A DNA stretch of 64,000 nucleotides, taken from NCBI RefSeq assembly GCF_014649335.1, contig NZ_BMSV01000007.1, forward strand, positions 416,677 through 480,676, given 5' to 3'. Both the position numbers and the translations under genes were made by a program. Shown here piece by piece: positions 49,319-56,698 of the stretch. Source of the stretch: Streptomyces roseolilacinus (GTDB taxonomy: Bacteria > Actinomycetota > Actinomycetes > Streptomycetales > Streptomycetaceae). Numbering within the stretch: position 1 is the first letter of the stretch; each line of letters starts with the position of its first letter. Under the pieces are notes generated by a model that worked only from the letters and a program-made list of their open reading frames with translations, was not told the DNA's origin and searched no databases.

Positions 49319-50407
49319 GTGCATGTCGTACTCGCCGGCGGGGGGACCGCCGGCCACATCGAGCCCGCGCTCGCCCTCGCGGATGCCCTGCGCAGGCAGG
49401 ACCCGACCGTGGGGATCACGGCCCTCGGCACGGAGCGGGGCCTGGAGACCCGGCTCGTGCCCGAGCGGGGCTACGAGCTGGCGCTCATCCCCGCCGTACC
49501 GCTGCCGCGCAAGCCCACCCCCGAGCTGATCACCGTTCCCGGGCGGCTGCGCGGCACGATCAAGGCCGCCGAGCAGATCCTGGAGCGCACCAAGGCGGAC
49601 TGCGTCGTCGGCTTCGGCGGCTACGTGGCGCTGCCCGGCTACCTGGCCGCCAAGCGGCTGGGCGTGCCCATCGTCGTCCACGAGGCCAACGCCCGGCCCG
49701 GCCTGGCCAACAAGATCGGCTCCCGGTACGCCTCCGCGGTCGCCGTCGCCACGCCCGACAGCAAGCTGCGCAACGCCCGGTACATCGGCATCCCGCTGCG
49801 CCACTCCATCGCGACCCTCGACCGCGCCCGGGTCCGCCCCGAGGCGCGGGCGGCCTTCGGCCTCGACCCCAACCTGCCCACGCTGCTGGTCTCCGGCGGC
49901 TCGCAGGGCGCCCGGCGCCTCAACGAGGTCGTCCAGCAGGCCGCCCCGGTCCTCCAGCGGTCCGGGATCCAGATCCTGCACGCGGTCGGCCCGAAGAACG
50001 AGGTGCCGCACGTCGACAACATGCCCGGTATGCCGCCTTACGTCCCGGTATCGTATGTGGACCGGATGGACCTCGCGTACGCGGCGGCCGACATGATGCT
50101 CTGCCGCGCGGGCGCGATGACCGTCGCCGAGCTCTCCGCCGTCGGCCTCCCCGCCGCGTACGTCCCGCTGCCCATCGGCAACGGCGAGCAGCGGCTCAAC
50201 GCCCAGCCGGTGGTCAAGGCCGGCGGCGGCCTGCTGGTCGACGACGCCGAGCTGACCCCCGAGTGGGTCCAGGGCAGCGTCCTGCCGGTGCTCGCCGACC
50301 CGCACCGGCTGTACGAGATGTCCCGCGCCGCCGCCGAGTTCGGCCGTCGGGACGCCGACCAGTTGCTCGTCGGCATGGTCCACGAGGCGATCGCGGCACG
50401 CCGGTAG
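49319..50407 (+). CDS. murG: UDP-GlcNAc transferase MurG
   Basis: 362 residues of GT28 fold: MHVVLAGGGTAGHIEPALALADAL at the N-terminus, VVGFGGYVALPGYLAAKRLGVPIVVHEANARPGLANK, LVSGGSQGARRLNEVV and ADMMLCRAGAMTVAELSAVGLPAAYVPLPIGNGEQRLNA. It converts lipid I to lipid II. GTG 49319 lies 6 bp after the ftsW stop and inside a sequence with only GGAGAG as ribosome site. Confidence 0.96.
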   Translation: MHVVLAGGGTAGHIEPALALADALRRQDPTVGITALGTERGLETRLVPERGYELALIPAVPLPRKPTPELITVPGRLRGTIKAAEQILERTKADCVVGFGGYVALPGYLAAKRLGVPIVVHEANARPGLANKIGSRYASAVAVATPDSKLRNARYIGIPLRHSIATLDRARVRPEARAAFGLDPNLPTLLVSGGSQGARRLNEVVQQAAPVLQRSGIQILHAVGPKNEVPHVDNMPGMPPYVPVSYVDRMDLAYAAADMMLCRAGAMTVAELSAVGLPAAYVPLPIGNGEQRLNAQPVVKAGGGLLVDDAELTPEWVQGSVLPVLADPHRLYEMSRAAAEFGRRDADQLLVGMVHEAIAARR

Positions 50408-50440
50408 GGGCGCGCCCCGGCTGAGGGAAGGGCAGGGAGC

Positions 50441-51253
50441 ATGGCCGGACCGACGACCGCCGAGCGCGGCGCCAAGAGGGCCGCGGGCGCGTCGCCGGGC
50501 CGGTCCCCCAAGGGCCTCGGCCCGGAGCGCGGCGGGGGCGTGCGCGCCCTTCCGGCGCGCTCCCGCGCCCTGCTCCTCGCCCTCGCCGCCCTCACGCTCG
50601 CCGGCGGGGTGCTCTGGCTGCTGTACGGCTCCCCGTGGCTGCGCGTCGAGCACGTCTCCGTGTCCGGTACGCGTGTCCTGGCGCCCGGCCAGGTCCGCTC
50701 CGCGGCGGCCGTCCCCGTCGGCTCGCCGCTCGCCTCCGTCGACACGGACGCCATCGAGGGGCGGCTGCGGCGCGCCCTGCCGCGGATCGACTCGGTCGAG
50801 GTCGTCCGCTCGTGGCCGCACGGAATCGGTCTCGAAGTGATCGAACGCGAACCTGTCCTGCTGGCCCAACAGGGCGGAAAATACACCGAAGTGGACGCGA
50901 AGGGCGTCCGTTACGCCACGGTCGACACCGCTCCCGCCGGGGTGCCCCTGCTCCGCCTGCCCGCCGGGCGCTCGCCCAGTCTGCGCCGTTTCGACGCCGA
51001 CCGCTTGACCCGGGAGGCGGTGGACGTGGTGGCCGGGCTCCCGCAGGAGATCGGCCGCGACCTGAGGTCCGTCCGCGTCCGCTCGTACGACTCCCTCACC
51101 CTGGAGCTGACGGGCGGCCGCACGGTGTTCTGGGGGAGCGGGGAGGAGGGCGAGACGAAGAAGCGCGCGCTCCTGGCGCTGATGAAGGCGGTACCCAAAG
51201 CGGGGCACTTCGACGTGAGCGCCCCGAGCGCCCCCGCGGCGTCGCGGAGTTGA
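50441..51253 (+). CDS. ftsQ: Cell division protein FtsQ (POTRA domain)
   Basis: 270 residues. A basic cytoplasmic N-terminus (~35 residues) and one span (LLLALAALTLAGGVLWLLYG) lead to a POTRA-type domain (WLRVEHVSVSGTRVLAPGQVRSAAAVPVGSPL..IDSVEVVRSWPHGIGLEVIEREPVLL) and the FtsQ domain. It recruits the FtsL/DivIC subcomplex. ATG 50441 follows AGGGAG. murC, which precedes ftsQ in mycobacteria and many bacteria, is absent here. Confidence 0.94.
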   Translation: MAGPTTAERGAKRAAGASPGRSPKGLGPERGGGVRALPARSRALLLALAALTLAGGVLWLLYGSPWLRVEHVSVSGTRVLAPGQVRSAAAVPVGSPLASVDTDAIEGRLRRALPRIDSVEVVRSWPHGIGLEVIEREPVLLAQQGGKYTEVDAKGVRYATVDTAPAGVPLLRLPAGRSPSLRRFDADRLTREAVDVVAGLPQEIGRDLRSVRVRSYDSLTLELTGGRTVFWGSGEEGETKKRALLALMKAVPKAGHFDVSAPSAPAASRS

Positions 51254-51281
51254 CGTACATACGCGCTGGCCAGCACCCTGG

Positions 51282-51310
51282 TTGGTCAGCGCCATGGGTG
51301 ATCACATAGG
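51282..51310 (+). promoter_or_regulatory. Candidate ftsZ promoter
   Basis: TTGGTC (51282-51287) and CATAGG (51305-51310) are spaced 17 nt. S. coelicolor ftsZ is known to have several promoters in this gap, one developmentally controlled; this pair is one candidate. Confidence 0.5.
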
Positions 51311-51409
51311 GTGAAAAGAAAAACGGGAGGTTCGGCGTGTTCGTTGAACGCGCGCCACTCGTCGACTTAGTGTCCTGTTCGGAAGAGTGCAGGGAGCAGG
51401 CACACTGGT

Positions 51410-51434
51410 AACCCTAAACTTCAACGTTAGGGTT
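51410..51434 (+). promoter_or_regulatory. AT-rich inverted repeat in the ftsZ leader
   Basis: AACCCTAA and TTAGGGTT form a perfect 8-bp stem with a 9-nt loop about 100 nt before ftsZ. Its low GC content is unusual for the window. It may be an operator or a leader hairpin; function not known from sequence. Confidence 0.55.
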
Positions 51435-51532
51435 TGGGTCGGCGATTCGGACCGTCCCTTCGGCATCCGCCGTCGCGGCGCGCCACGCAGCGCGAAGCGG
51501 CGGCACGTAACTCGAGGCGAGAGGCCTTCGAC

Positions 51533-52756
51533 GTGGCAGCACCGCAGAACTACCTCGCAGTCATCAAGGTCATCGGTGTCGGCGGCGGTGGTGTCAATGC
51601 CATCAACCGAATGATCGAGGTCGGTCTCAAGGGCGTCGAGTTCATCGCGATCAACACGGACGCGCAAGCCCTGTTGATGAGCGACGCCGACGTCAAGCTG
51701 GACGTCGGCCGCGAACTCACCCGCGGCCTCGGGGCCGGGGCCAACCCGGCAGTCGGTCGCAAGGCGGCAGAGGACCACCGCGAGGAGATCGAGGAGGTCC
51801 TCAAGGGGGCCGACATGGTCTTCGTCACCGCCGGCGAGGGCGGCGGCACCGGAACCGGCGGCGCGCCCGTCGTCGCGAACATCGCGCGTTCCCTCGGCGC
51901 GCTCACCATCGGTGTGGTGACCCGCCCCTTCACCTTCGAGGGCCGGCGCCGCGCGAACCAGGCGGAGGACGGCATCGCCGAGCTCCGCGAAGAGGTCGAC
52001 ACCCTCATCGTCATCCCCAACGACCGGCTGCTGTCCATCTCGGACCGCCAGGTCAGCGTGCTGGACGCGTTCAAGTCCGCCGACCAGGTGCTGCTCTCCG
52101 GCGTCCAGGGCATCACGGACCTCATCACCACCCCGGGCCTGATCAACCTCGACTTCGCCGACGTCAAGTCGGTCATGTCCGAGGCCGGTTCGGCGCTCAT
52201 GGGCATCGGCTCCGCCCGCGGCGACGACCGCGCCGTGGCCGCCGCCGAGATGGCGATCTCCTCGCCGCTCCTGGAGGCGTCCATCGACGGCGCCCGGGGC
52301 GTGCTGCTCTCCATCTCCGGCGGCTCCGACCTCGGCCTGTTCGAGATCAACGAGGCCGCCCAGCTGGTCAGCGAGGCCGCCCACCCCGAGGCCAACATCA
52401 TCTTCGGCGCCGTCATCGACGACGCCCTGGGCGACGAGGTGCGGGTCACGGTCATCGCGGCCGGCTTCGACGGCGGCCAGCCGCCCGCCCGGCGCGACAA
52501 CGTGCTGGGCGCCTCGGCGGCCAAGCGCGAGGAGCCCGCCGCGCCGGCGCCCCGCGTCTCCGAGCCCTCCCGCTCCGCGAGCGGCGGGCTCGGCACGGTC
52601 CCGGTCCGCGAGGAGCCCCCGGCCCCTCCGGCCGAGCCCGCCCCGGCCGCCGTCGAGACGCCCCTCTCGACCGCCACGCCGCCGTCGATCCCGACGACGC
52701 GCCCGTACCCGGACAGCCAGGCGGAAGAGCTGGACGTCCCGGACTTCCTGAAGTGA
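51533..52756 (+). CDS. ftsZ: Cell division protein FtsZ
   Basis: 407 residues. The tubulin-like GTPase domain has KVIGVGGGGVNAINRM, the signature GGGTGTG (103-109), NDRLL and the T7-loop segment NLDFADVKSVM. A Pro/Ala-rich linker (about 320-395) and the conserved C-terminal peptide LDVPDFLK follow; the peptide binds SepF in actinobacteria. It builds the Z-ring or sporulation Z-ladders. GTG 51533 has GAGAGG upstream. It has its own 279-bp promoter region, unlike the tightly packed mur genes. Confidence 0.98.
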   Translation: MAAPQNYLAVIKVIGVGGGGVNAINRMIEVGLKGVEFIAINTDAQALLMSDADVKLDVGRELTRGLGAGANPAVGRKAAEDHREEIEEVLKGADMVFVTAGEGGGTGTGGAPVVANIARSLGALTIGVVTRPFTFEGRRRANQAEDGIAELREEVDTLIVIPNDRLLSISDRQVSVLDAFKSADQVLLSGVQGITDLITTPGLINLDFADVKSVMSEAGSALMGIGSARGDDRAVAAAEMAISSPLLEASIDGARGVLLSISGGSDLGLFEINEAAQLVSEAAHPEANIIFGAVIDDALGDEVRVTVIAAGFDGGQPPARRDNVLGASAAKREEPAAPAPRVSEPSRSASGGLGTVPVREEPPAPPAEPAPAAVETPLSTATPPSIPTTRPYPDSQAEELDVPDFLK

Positions 52757-52777
52757 CGGACGCGAAGTGACCCTGAC

Positions 52778-53548
52778 GTGATAGCGCGGCACGAGACCGT
52801 GGACGGCGCGCACTTCGCCTTCACCGACCGGTGGGGCGGGGTGAGCGCCGTTCCGTACGAAGAGCTCAACCTCGGTGGCGCCGTGGGCGACGACCCCGCC
52901 GCCGTACGGCAGAACCGGAAGATCGCGGCCGACGGGCTGGGCGTCGACGCCGGGCTGGTCGTGTGGATGCGCCAGGTGCACGGCCGGACCGTGCACGTGG
53001 TCGACGGGCCCTGGCCGGCGGAAGTGGAAGTTCCGGAAGGCGACGGCGTCGTCACCGCCCGACGGGGGCTGCCGCTCGCGGTCCTGACCGCCGACTGCGT
53101 CCCCGTTCTCCTCGCCGACCCGGCCGCGGGCGTCGTGGCCGCGGCCCACGCGGGGCGCCCCGGCATGGTCGCCGGGGTCGTCCCGGCGGCGGTCGAGGCC
53201 ATGATCGCGCTCGGGGCGGAGCCGTCCCGGATCGTCGCCAGGACCGGCCCCGCCGTCTGCGGACGCTGCTACGAGGTCCCGGCGGCCATGCGGGACGAGG
53301 TCGCCGCCGTCGAGCCGGCCGCCCGGGCCGAGACCTCCTGGGGAACCCCGGCCGTCGACGTGGTCGCCGGGGTCCACGCCCAGCTGGAGCGGATGGGCGT
53401 CCGGAACAGGCGGGCCTCCGGGGTCTGCACCCGCGAGTCGGAGGACCACTTCTCGTACCGCCGCGACCGCACCACGGGACGACTCGCGGGATATGTCTGG
53501 TTTGACGGGGGAGCCGCCCGGCCGGGGTCGGGGGAGGACAGGACATGA
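52778..53548 (+). CDS. pgeF: Peptidoglycan editing factor PgeF / YlmD (multicopper polyphenol-oxidase fold)
   Basis: 256 residues with YfiH-family blocks FTDRWGGVSAVPYEELNLGGAVGDDP, WMRQVHG, LTADCVPVLLAD, AAAHAGRPGMVAG, GPAVCGRCYEVP and CTRESEDHFSYRRDR. His/Cys/His residues of the metal site (RQVHG, TADC, AAHAG) are present. The family motif HAGWRG reads HAGRPG here. PgeF removes wrong cell-wall precursors (L-Ser for L-Ala) in E. coli; ylmD affects sporulation septa in Streptomyces. The start GTG 52778 has only a weak ribosome site. Confidence 0.9.
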   Translation: MIARHETVDGAHFAFTDRWGGVSAVPYEELNLGGAVGDDPAAVRQNRKIAADGLGVDAGLVVWMRQVHGRTVHVVDGPWPAEVEVPEGDGVVTARRGLPLAVLTADCVPVLLADPAAGVVAAAHAGRPGMVAGVVPAAVEAMIALGAEPSRIVARTGPAVCGRCYEVPAAMRDEVAAVEPAARAETSWGTPAVDVVAGVHAQLERMGVRNRRASGVCTRESEDHFSYRRDRTTGRLAGYVWFDGGAARPGSGEDRT

Positions 53549-54264
53549 CGGACCGCAGGACCGAGCTCGCCGAGAACCTCGCGCGGGTGGAGGAGCGCAT
53601 CGCCGCGGCGTGCGCGGCGGCCGGGCGCGCACGCGAGGACGTGACCCTGATCGTGGTCACCAAGACCTACCCCGCGAGCGACGTCCGCATCCTCGCCGAA
53701 CTCGGCGTCCGCCACGTCGCGGAGAACCGGGACCAGGACGCGGCCCCCAAGGCCGCCGCGTGCGCGGACCTCGATCTGACATGGCACTTCGTCGGTCAGC
53801 TCCAGACCAACAAGGTGCGCTCCGTGGCCGGTTATGCCCAGGTTGTGCAGTCGGTCGACCGGTTGAAGCTGGTTTCGGCGCTGTCGACGGCCGCCGTGCG
53901 GGCCGGGCGGGAGCTGGACTGCCTGCTCCAGGTCGCGCTCGACGCCGAGGCGGGCGAGCGGGGGGAGCGCGGGGGCGTCGCGCCCGAGGGTGTCGAGGAG
54001 TTGGCGGCCGCGGTCGACGACGCGCCCGGGCTCCGGCTCCGCGGACTGATGACGGTGGCGCCGCTGGCCGGCCCGTACGCGGGGCGGCAACGTGCCGCGT
54101 TCGAGCGGCTGATGGAATTCTCGTCCCACCTGCGTGTGAACCGCCCGGCTGCGAACATGGTGTCGGCGGGGATGAGTGCGGATCTGGAGGACGCGGTGGC
54201 GGCCGGGGCGACACATGTGCGCATCGGTACGGCGGTGCTCGGAGTCCGTCCCCGGCTCGGGTAA
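53545..54264 (+). CDS. ylmE: PLP-homeostasis protein YlmE/YggS
   Basis: 239 residues, an alanine-racemase-like TIM barrel with LIVVTKTYPASDVRILAELGVRHVAENRDQDAAPK (PLP Lys40), WHFVGQLQTNKV, SVDRLKLV, GLMTVAPL and VSAGMSADLEDAVAAGATHVRIGTAVLG. It binds pyridoxal phosphate without known catalysis. ATG 53545 overlaps the pgeF stop by ATGA. In Streptomyces it is linked to septum formation by its position in the ylm group. Confidence 0.94.
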   Translation: MTDRRTELAENLARVEERIAAACAAAGRAREDVTLIVVTKTYPASDVRILAELGVRHVAENRDQDAAPKAAACADLDLTWHFVGQLQTNKVRSVAGYAQVVQSVDRLKLVSALSTAAVRAGRELDCLLQVALDAEAGERGERGGVAPEGVEELAAAVDDAPGLRLRGLMTVAPLAGPYAGRQRAAFERLMEFSSHLRVNRPAANMVSAGMSADLEDAVAAGATHVRIGTAVLGVRPRLG

Positions 54265-54388
54265 CGTCGCGAAGCAAGTCGGACCACAGTAGAAAATATG
54301 GTCATTTCCGCCAAATGGCGGTCAGGCCCAGTGGATCGCGGGCGCGACCCGACGTTGCCGATCCACCACAGAGCGGAGGAATCGGAGA

Positions 54389-55006
54389 ATGGCCGGCGCG
54401 ATGCGCAAGATGGCGGTCTACCTCGGCCTCGTGGAGGACGATGGGTACGACGGCCGGGGATTCGACCCCGATGACGATTTCGAACCCGAACTCGAGCCGG
54501 AGCCCGAGCGTGACCGGCGCCACCACCAGCCCCCCCGCCAGGTGGAGCGCGAGGAGTCGGTCCGTGCGCCGGTAGTGCAACCCCCGGTTCAGCGCGATCC
54601 CGTTCCGCTTCCCGCTGAAAGCGGACGACCCGCCCGAATCGCCCCCGTGGCGTCCATCACACCTGAACGCCCGAGCCTGGAGAAGAGCGCACCGGTGATC
54701 ATGCCCAAGGTCGTGTCCGAGCGGGAGCCCTACCGCATCACCACGCTGCACCCGCGGACCTACAACGAGGCCCGTACCATCGGGGAACACTTCCGCGAGG
54801 GCACGCCCGTGATCATGAACCTCACGGAGATGGACGACACGGACGCGAAGCGACTTGTCGACTTTGCCGCCGGTCTCGTCTTCGGGCTGCATGGCAGCAT
54901 TGAGCGAGTGACGCAGAAGGTGTTCCTGTTGTCGCCTGCTAACGTCGATGTCACGGCGGAGGACAAGGCCCGCATCGCAGAGGGCGGATTCTTCAACCAG
55001 AGCTGA
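54389..55006 (+). CDS. sepF: Cell division protein SepF
   Basis: 205 residues. An N-terminal amphipathic helix (MAGAMRKMAVYLGLVEDD) anchors to membrane, an acidic Pro-rich linker follows, and the C-terminal DUF552 core (ERPSLEKSAPVIMPKVVSEREPYRITTLHPRTYNEARTIGEHFREGTPVIMNLTEMDDTDAKRLVDFAAGLVFGLHG in segments) binds FtsZ and polymerises. It is the membrane tether of FtsZ in actinobacteria, which lack FtsA (absent from this window too). ATG 54389 has GGAGGAATCGGAG. The 124-bp gap upstream is AT-rich (TAGAAAATATGG). Confidence 0.95.
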   Translation: MAGAMRKMAVYLGLVEDDGYDGRGFDPDDDFEPELEPEPERDRRHHQPPRQVEREESVRAPVVQPPVQRDPVPLPAESGRPARIAPVASITPERPSLEKSAPVIMPKVVSEREPYRITTLHPRTYNEARTIGEHFREGTPVIMNLTEMDDTDAKRLVDFAAGLVFGLHGSIERVTQKVFLLSPANVDVTAEDKARIAEGGFFNQS

Positions 55007-55071
55007 GACACGACACCGGGAACGGCCCGGCCGAGAGGCCGGTAAGAGAGCCAGGGGAGAGGGAACGCGGG

Positions 55072-55368
55072 ATGGGTATCGCACTACAGGTGATCTACAT
55101 CGCGCTGATGTGCTTCCTGATCCTGCTGATCTTCCGGCTGGTCATGCAGTACGTCTTCCAGTTCGCCCGTTCATGGCAACCCGGCAAGGCGATGGTGGTC
55201 GTCCTGGAGGCCACCTACACTGTCACCGATCCACCACTGAAGCTTCTGCAGCGGTTCATCCCACCGCTGCGTCTCGGGGGCGTGGCACTCGACCTGTCCT
55301 TCTTCGTTCTGATGATCATCGTCTACATCCTGCTCAACATCGTGGGTACCTTCGCGATGAGGGTGTGA
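55072..55368 (+). CDS. sepG: YggT-family membrane protein SepG
   Basis: 98 residues with two spans (IALQVIYIALMCFLILLIFRLVMQYV and LSFFVLMIIVYILLNIVGTF) and the conserved DPPLKLLQRFIPPLRLGGVALDLS between them. In S. coelicolor this protein (formerly YlmG) helps place SsgB and shapes nucleoids during sporulation. ATG 55072 has AGGGGAGAGG upstream. Confidence 0.93.
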   Translation: MGIALQVIYIALMCFLILLIFRLVMQYVFQFARSWQPGKAMVVVLEATYTVTDPPLKLLQRFIPPLRLGGVALDLSFFVLMIIVYILLNIVGTFAMRV

Positions 55369-55417
55369 GCGATACGGTCCTGCCGACTGCCGACGACTAC
55401 GTAGAGGTGAAGAAGAG

Positions 55418-56494
55418 ATGCCGCTGACCCCCGAGGACGTGCGGAACAAGCAGTTCACGACCGTCCGTCTCCGAGAAGGCTACGACGAGGACGAGGTCGA
55501 TGCCTTTCTCGACGAGGTCGAGGCCGAGCTGACCCGCCTGCTCCGAGAGAACGAGGATCTGCGCGCGAAGCTGGCCGCCGCGACGCGTGCCGCCGCGCAG
55601 AACCAGCAGCAGCAGGCGATGCGCAAGCCGCCGGAGCAGCAGGAGCGCCCGGTCGGCCCCGGCGGTCCGGGGGGCCCGGTGCCCGCCGCCATATCCGGTC
55701 CGCCGGTCCAGCAGCAGCCCCCGCAGATGGGTCCCCCCCAGCTGCCCGGTGGTGCTCCCCAGCTGCCGGCCGGTCCCAGTCACGGCGGACCGCAGGGTCC
55801 GCACGGCCCCGGACCCATGCAGGGCGGCCCCATGGGCGGCCCGATGGGTGGACCCATGGGTGGTCACGGTCCGGGGATGCCCCAGCAGGGGCCCGGCGGC
55901 GACAGCGCTGCGCGCGTTCTGTCGCTGGCCCAGCAGACTGCCGACCAGGCGATCGCGGAGGCCCGCTCCGAGGCCAACAAGATCGTCGGTGAGGCCCGGT
56001 CGCGCGCCGAGGGCCTGGAGCGGGACGCCCGCGCCAAGGCCGACGCGCTGGAGCGGGACGCGCAGGAGAAGCACCGCGTCGCGATGGGCTCCCTGGAGTC
56101 CGCCCGCGCCACGCTGGAGCGCAAGGTCGAGGACCTGCGCGGCTTCGAGCGCGAGTACCGCACGCGACTGAAGTCGTACCTGGAGAGCCAGCTGCGTCAG
56201 CTGGAGAGCCAGGGCGACGAGTCGCTGGCCCCGCCGCGCACGCCGTCCGCGGCCCCGTCGCTGCCGCCGTCCCCGTCGATGGCGTCGGCCGGTGCGAACG
56301 GCCCGTCGTACGGCGGCAACCAGCCGATGGGCGGCTCCCCGACGATGGGCGGCGGCCCGTCGTACGGCGGCCAGCAGCAGATGTCGCCCGCGATGACGCA
56401 GCCGATGGCACCGGTGCGGCCCCAGGCCCCGCAGCCGATGCAGCAGGCCCCGTCGCCGATGCGCGGTTTCCTCATCGACGAGGACGACAACTAG
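55418..56494 (+). CDS. divIVA: Polar growth protein DivIVA (Wag31)
   Basis: 358 residues. The N-terminal membrane-binding domain is typical (MPLTPEDVRNKQFTTVRLREGYDEDEVDAFLDEVEAEL) with a short first coiled coil. A Gln/Pro/Gly linker (about 70-165) contains GGPMGGPMGGPMGG repeats, then a long second coiled coil (SAARVLSLAQQTADQAIAEARSEANKIV onward, to about 270) and a C-terminal low-complexity tail ending in FLIDEDDN. It marks hyphal tips and directs apical growth. The long Gln/Pro/Gly linker is typical of Streptomyces. The stop TAG lies in ACTAGG. Confidence 0.97.
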   Translation: MPLTPEDVRNKQFTTVRLREGYDEDEVDAFLDEVEAELTRLLRENEDLRAKLAAATRAAAQNQQQQAMRKPPEQQERPVGPGGPGGPVPAAISGPPVQQQPPQMGPPQLPGGAPQLPAGPSHGGPQGPHGPGPMQGGPMGGPMGGPMGGHGPGMPQQGPGGDSAARVLSLAQQTADQAIAEARSEANKIVGEARSRAEGLERDARAKADALERDAQEKHRVAMGSLESARATLERKVEDLRGFEREYRTRLKSYLESQLRQLESQGDESLAPPRTPSAAPSLPPSPSMASAGANGPSYGGNQPMGGSPTMGGGPSYGGQQQMSPAMTQPMAPVRPQAPQPMQQAPSPMRGFLIDEDDN

Positions 56495-56516
56495 GAGCCG
56501 AAGGCAGTCGGCCACC

Positions 56517-56556
56517 CCCGGGGGCCCAGGACACACGTCCTGGGCCCCCGGGCCTT
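56517..56556 (+). terminator. Terminator after divIVA
   Basis: CCCGGGGGCCCAGGAC and GTCCTGGGCCCCCGGG form a perfect 16-bp stem with ACAC loop, followed by CCTTTTGCC. It ends the dcw transcript. Confidence 0.9.
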
Positions 56557-56621
56557 TTGCCGTCCCGGGGCGGACGGGCCCCGGCGCCCCGGGGCGGTCG
56601 CCGCCGTCTTCGGAGGGGACG

Positions 56622-56655
56622 GGAAAGCCCCGGCCGCGGACGGCCGGGGCTTTCC
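56622..56655 (-). terminator. Terminator after ileS
   Basis: GGAAAGCCCCGGCCG and CGGCCGGGGCTTTCC form a perfect 15-bp stem with CGGA loop, 44 bp after the ileS stop. Confidence 0.75.
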
Positions 56656-56698
56656 GGGGGCGTCGTCCCCGGGGTCCGGGGCGTCACCCCCGGGGGGG

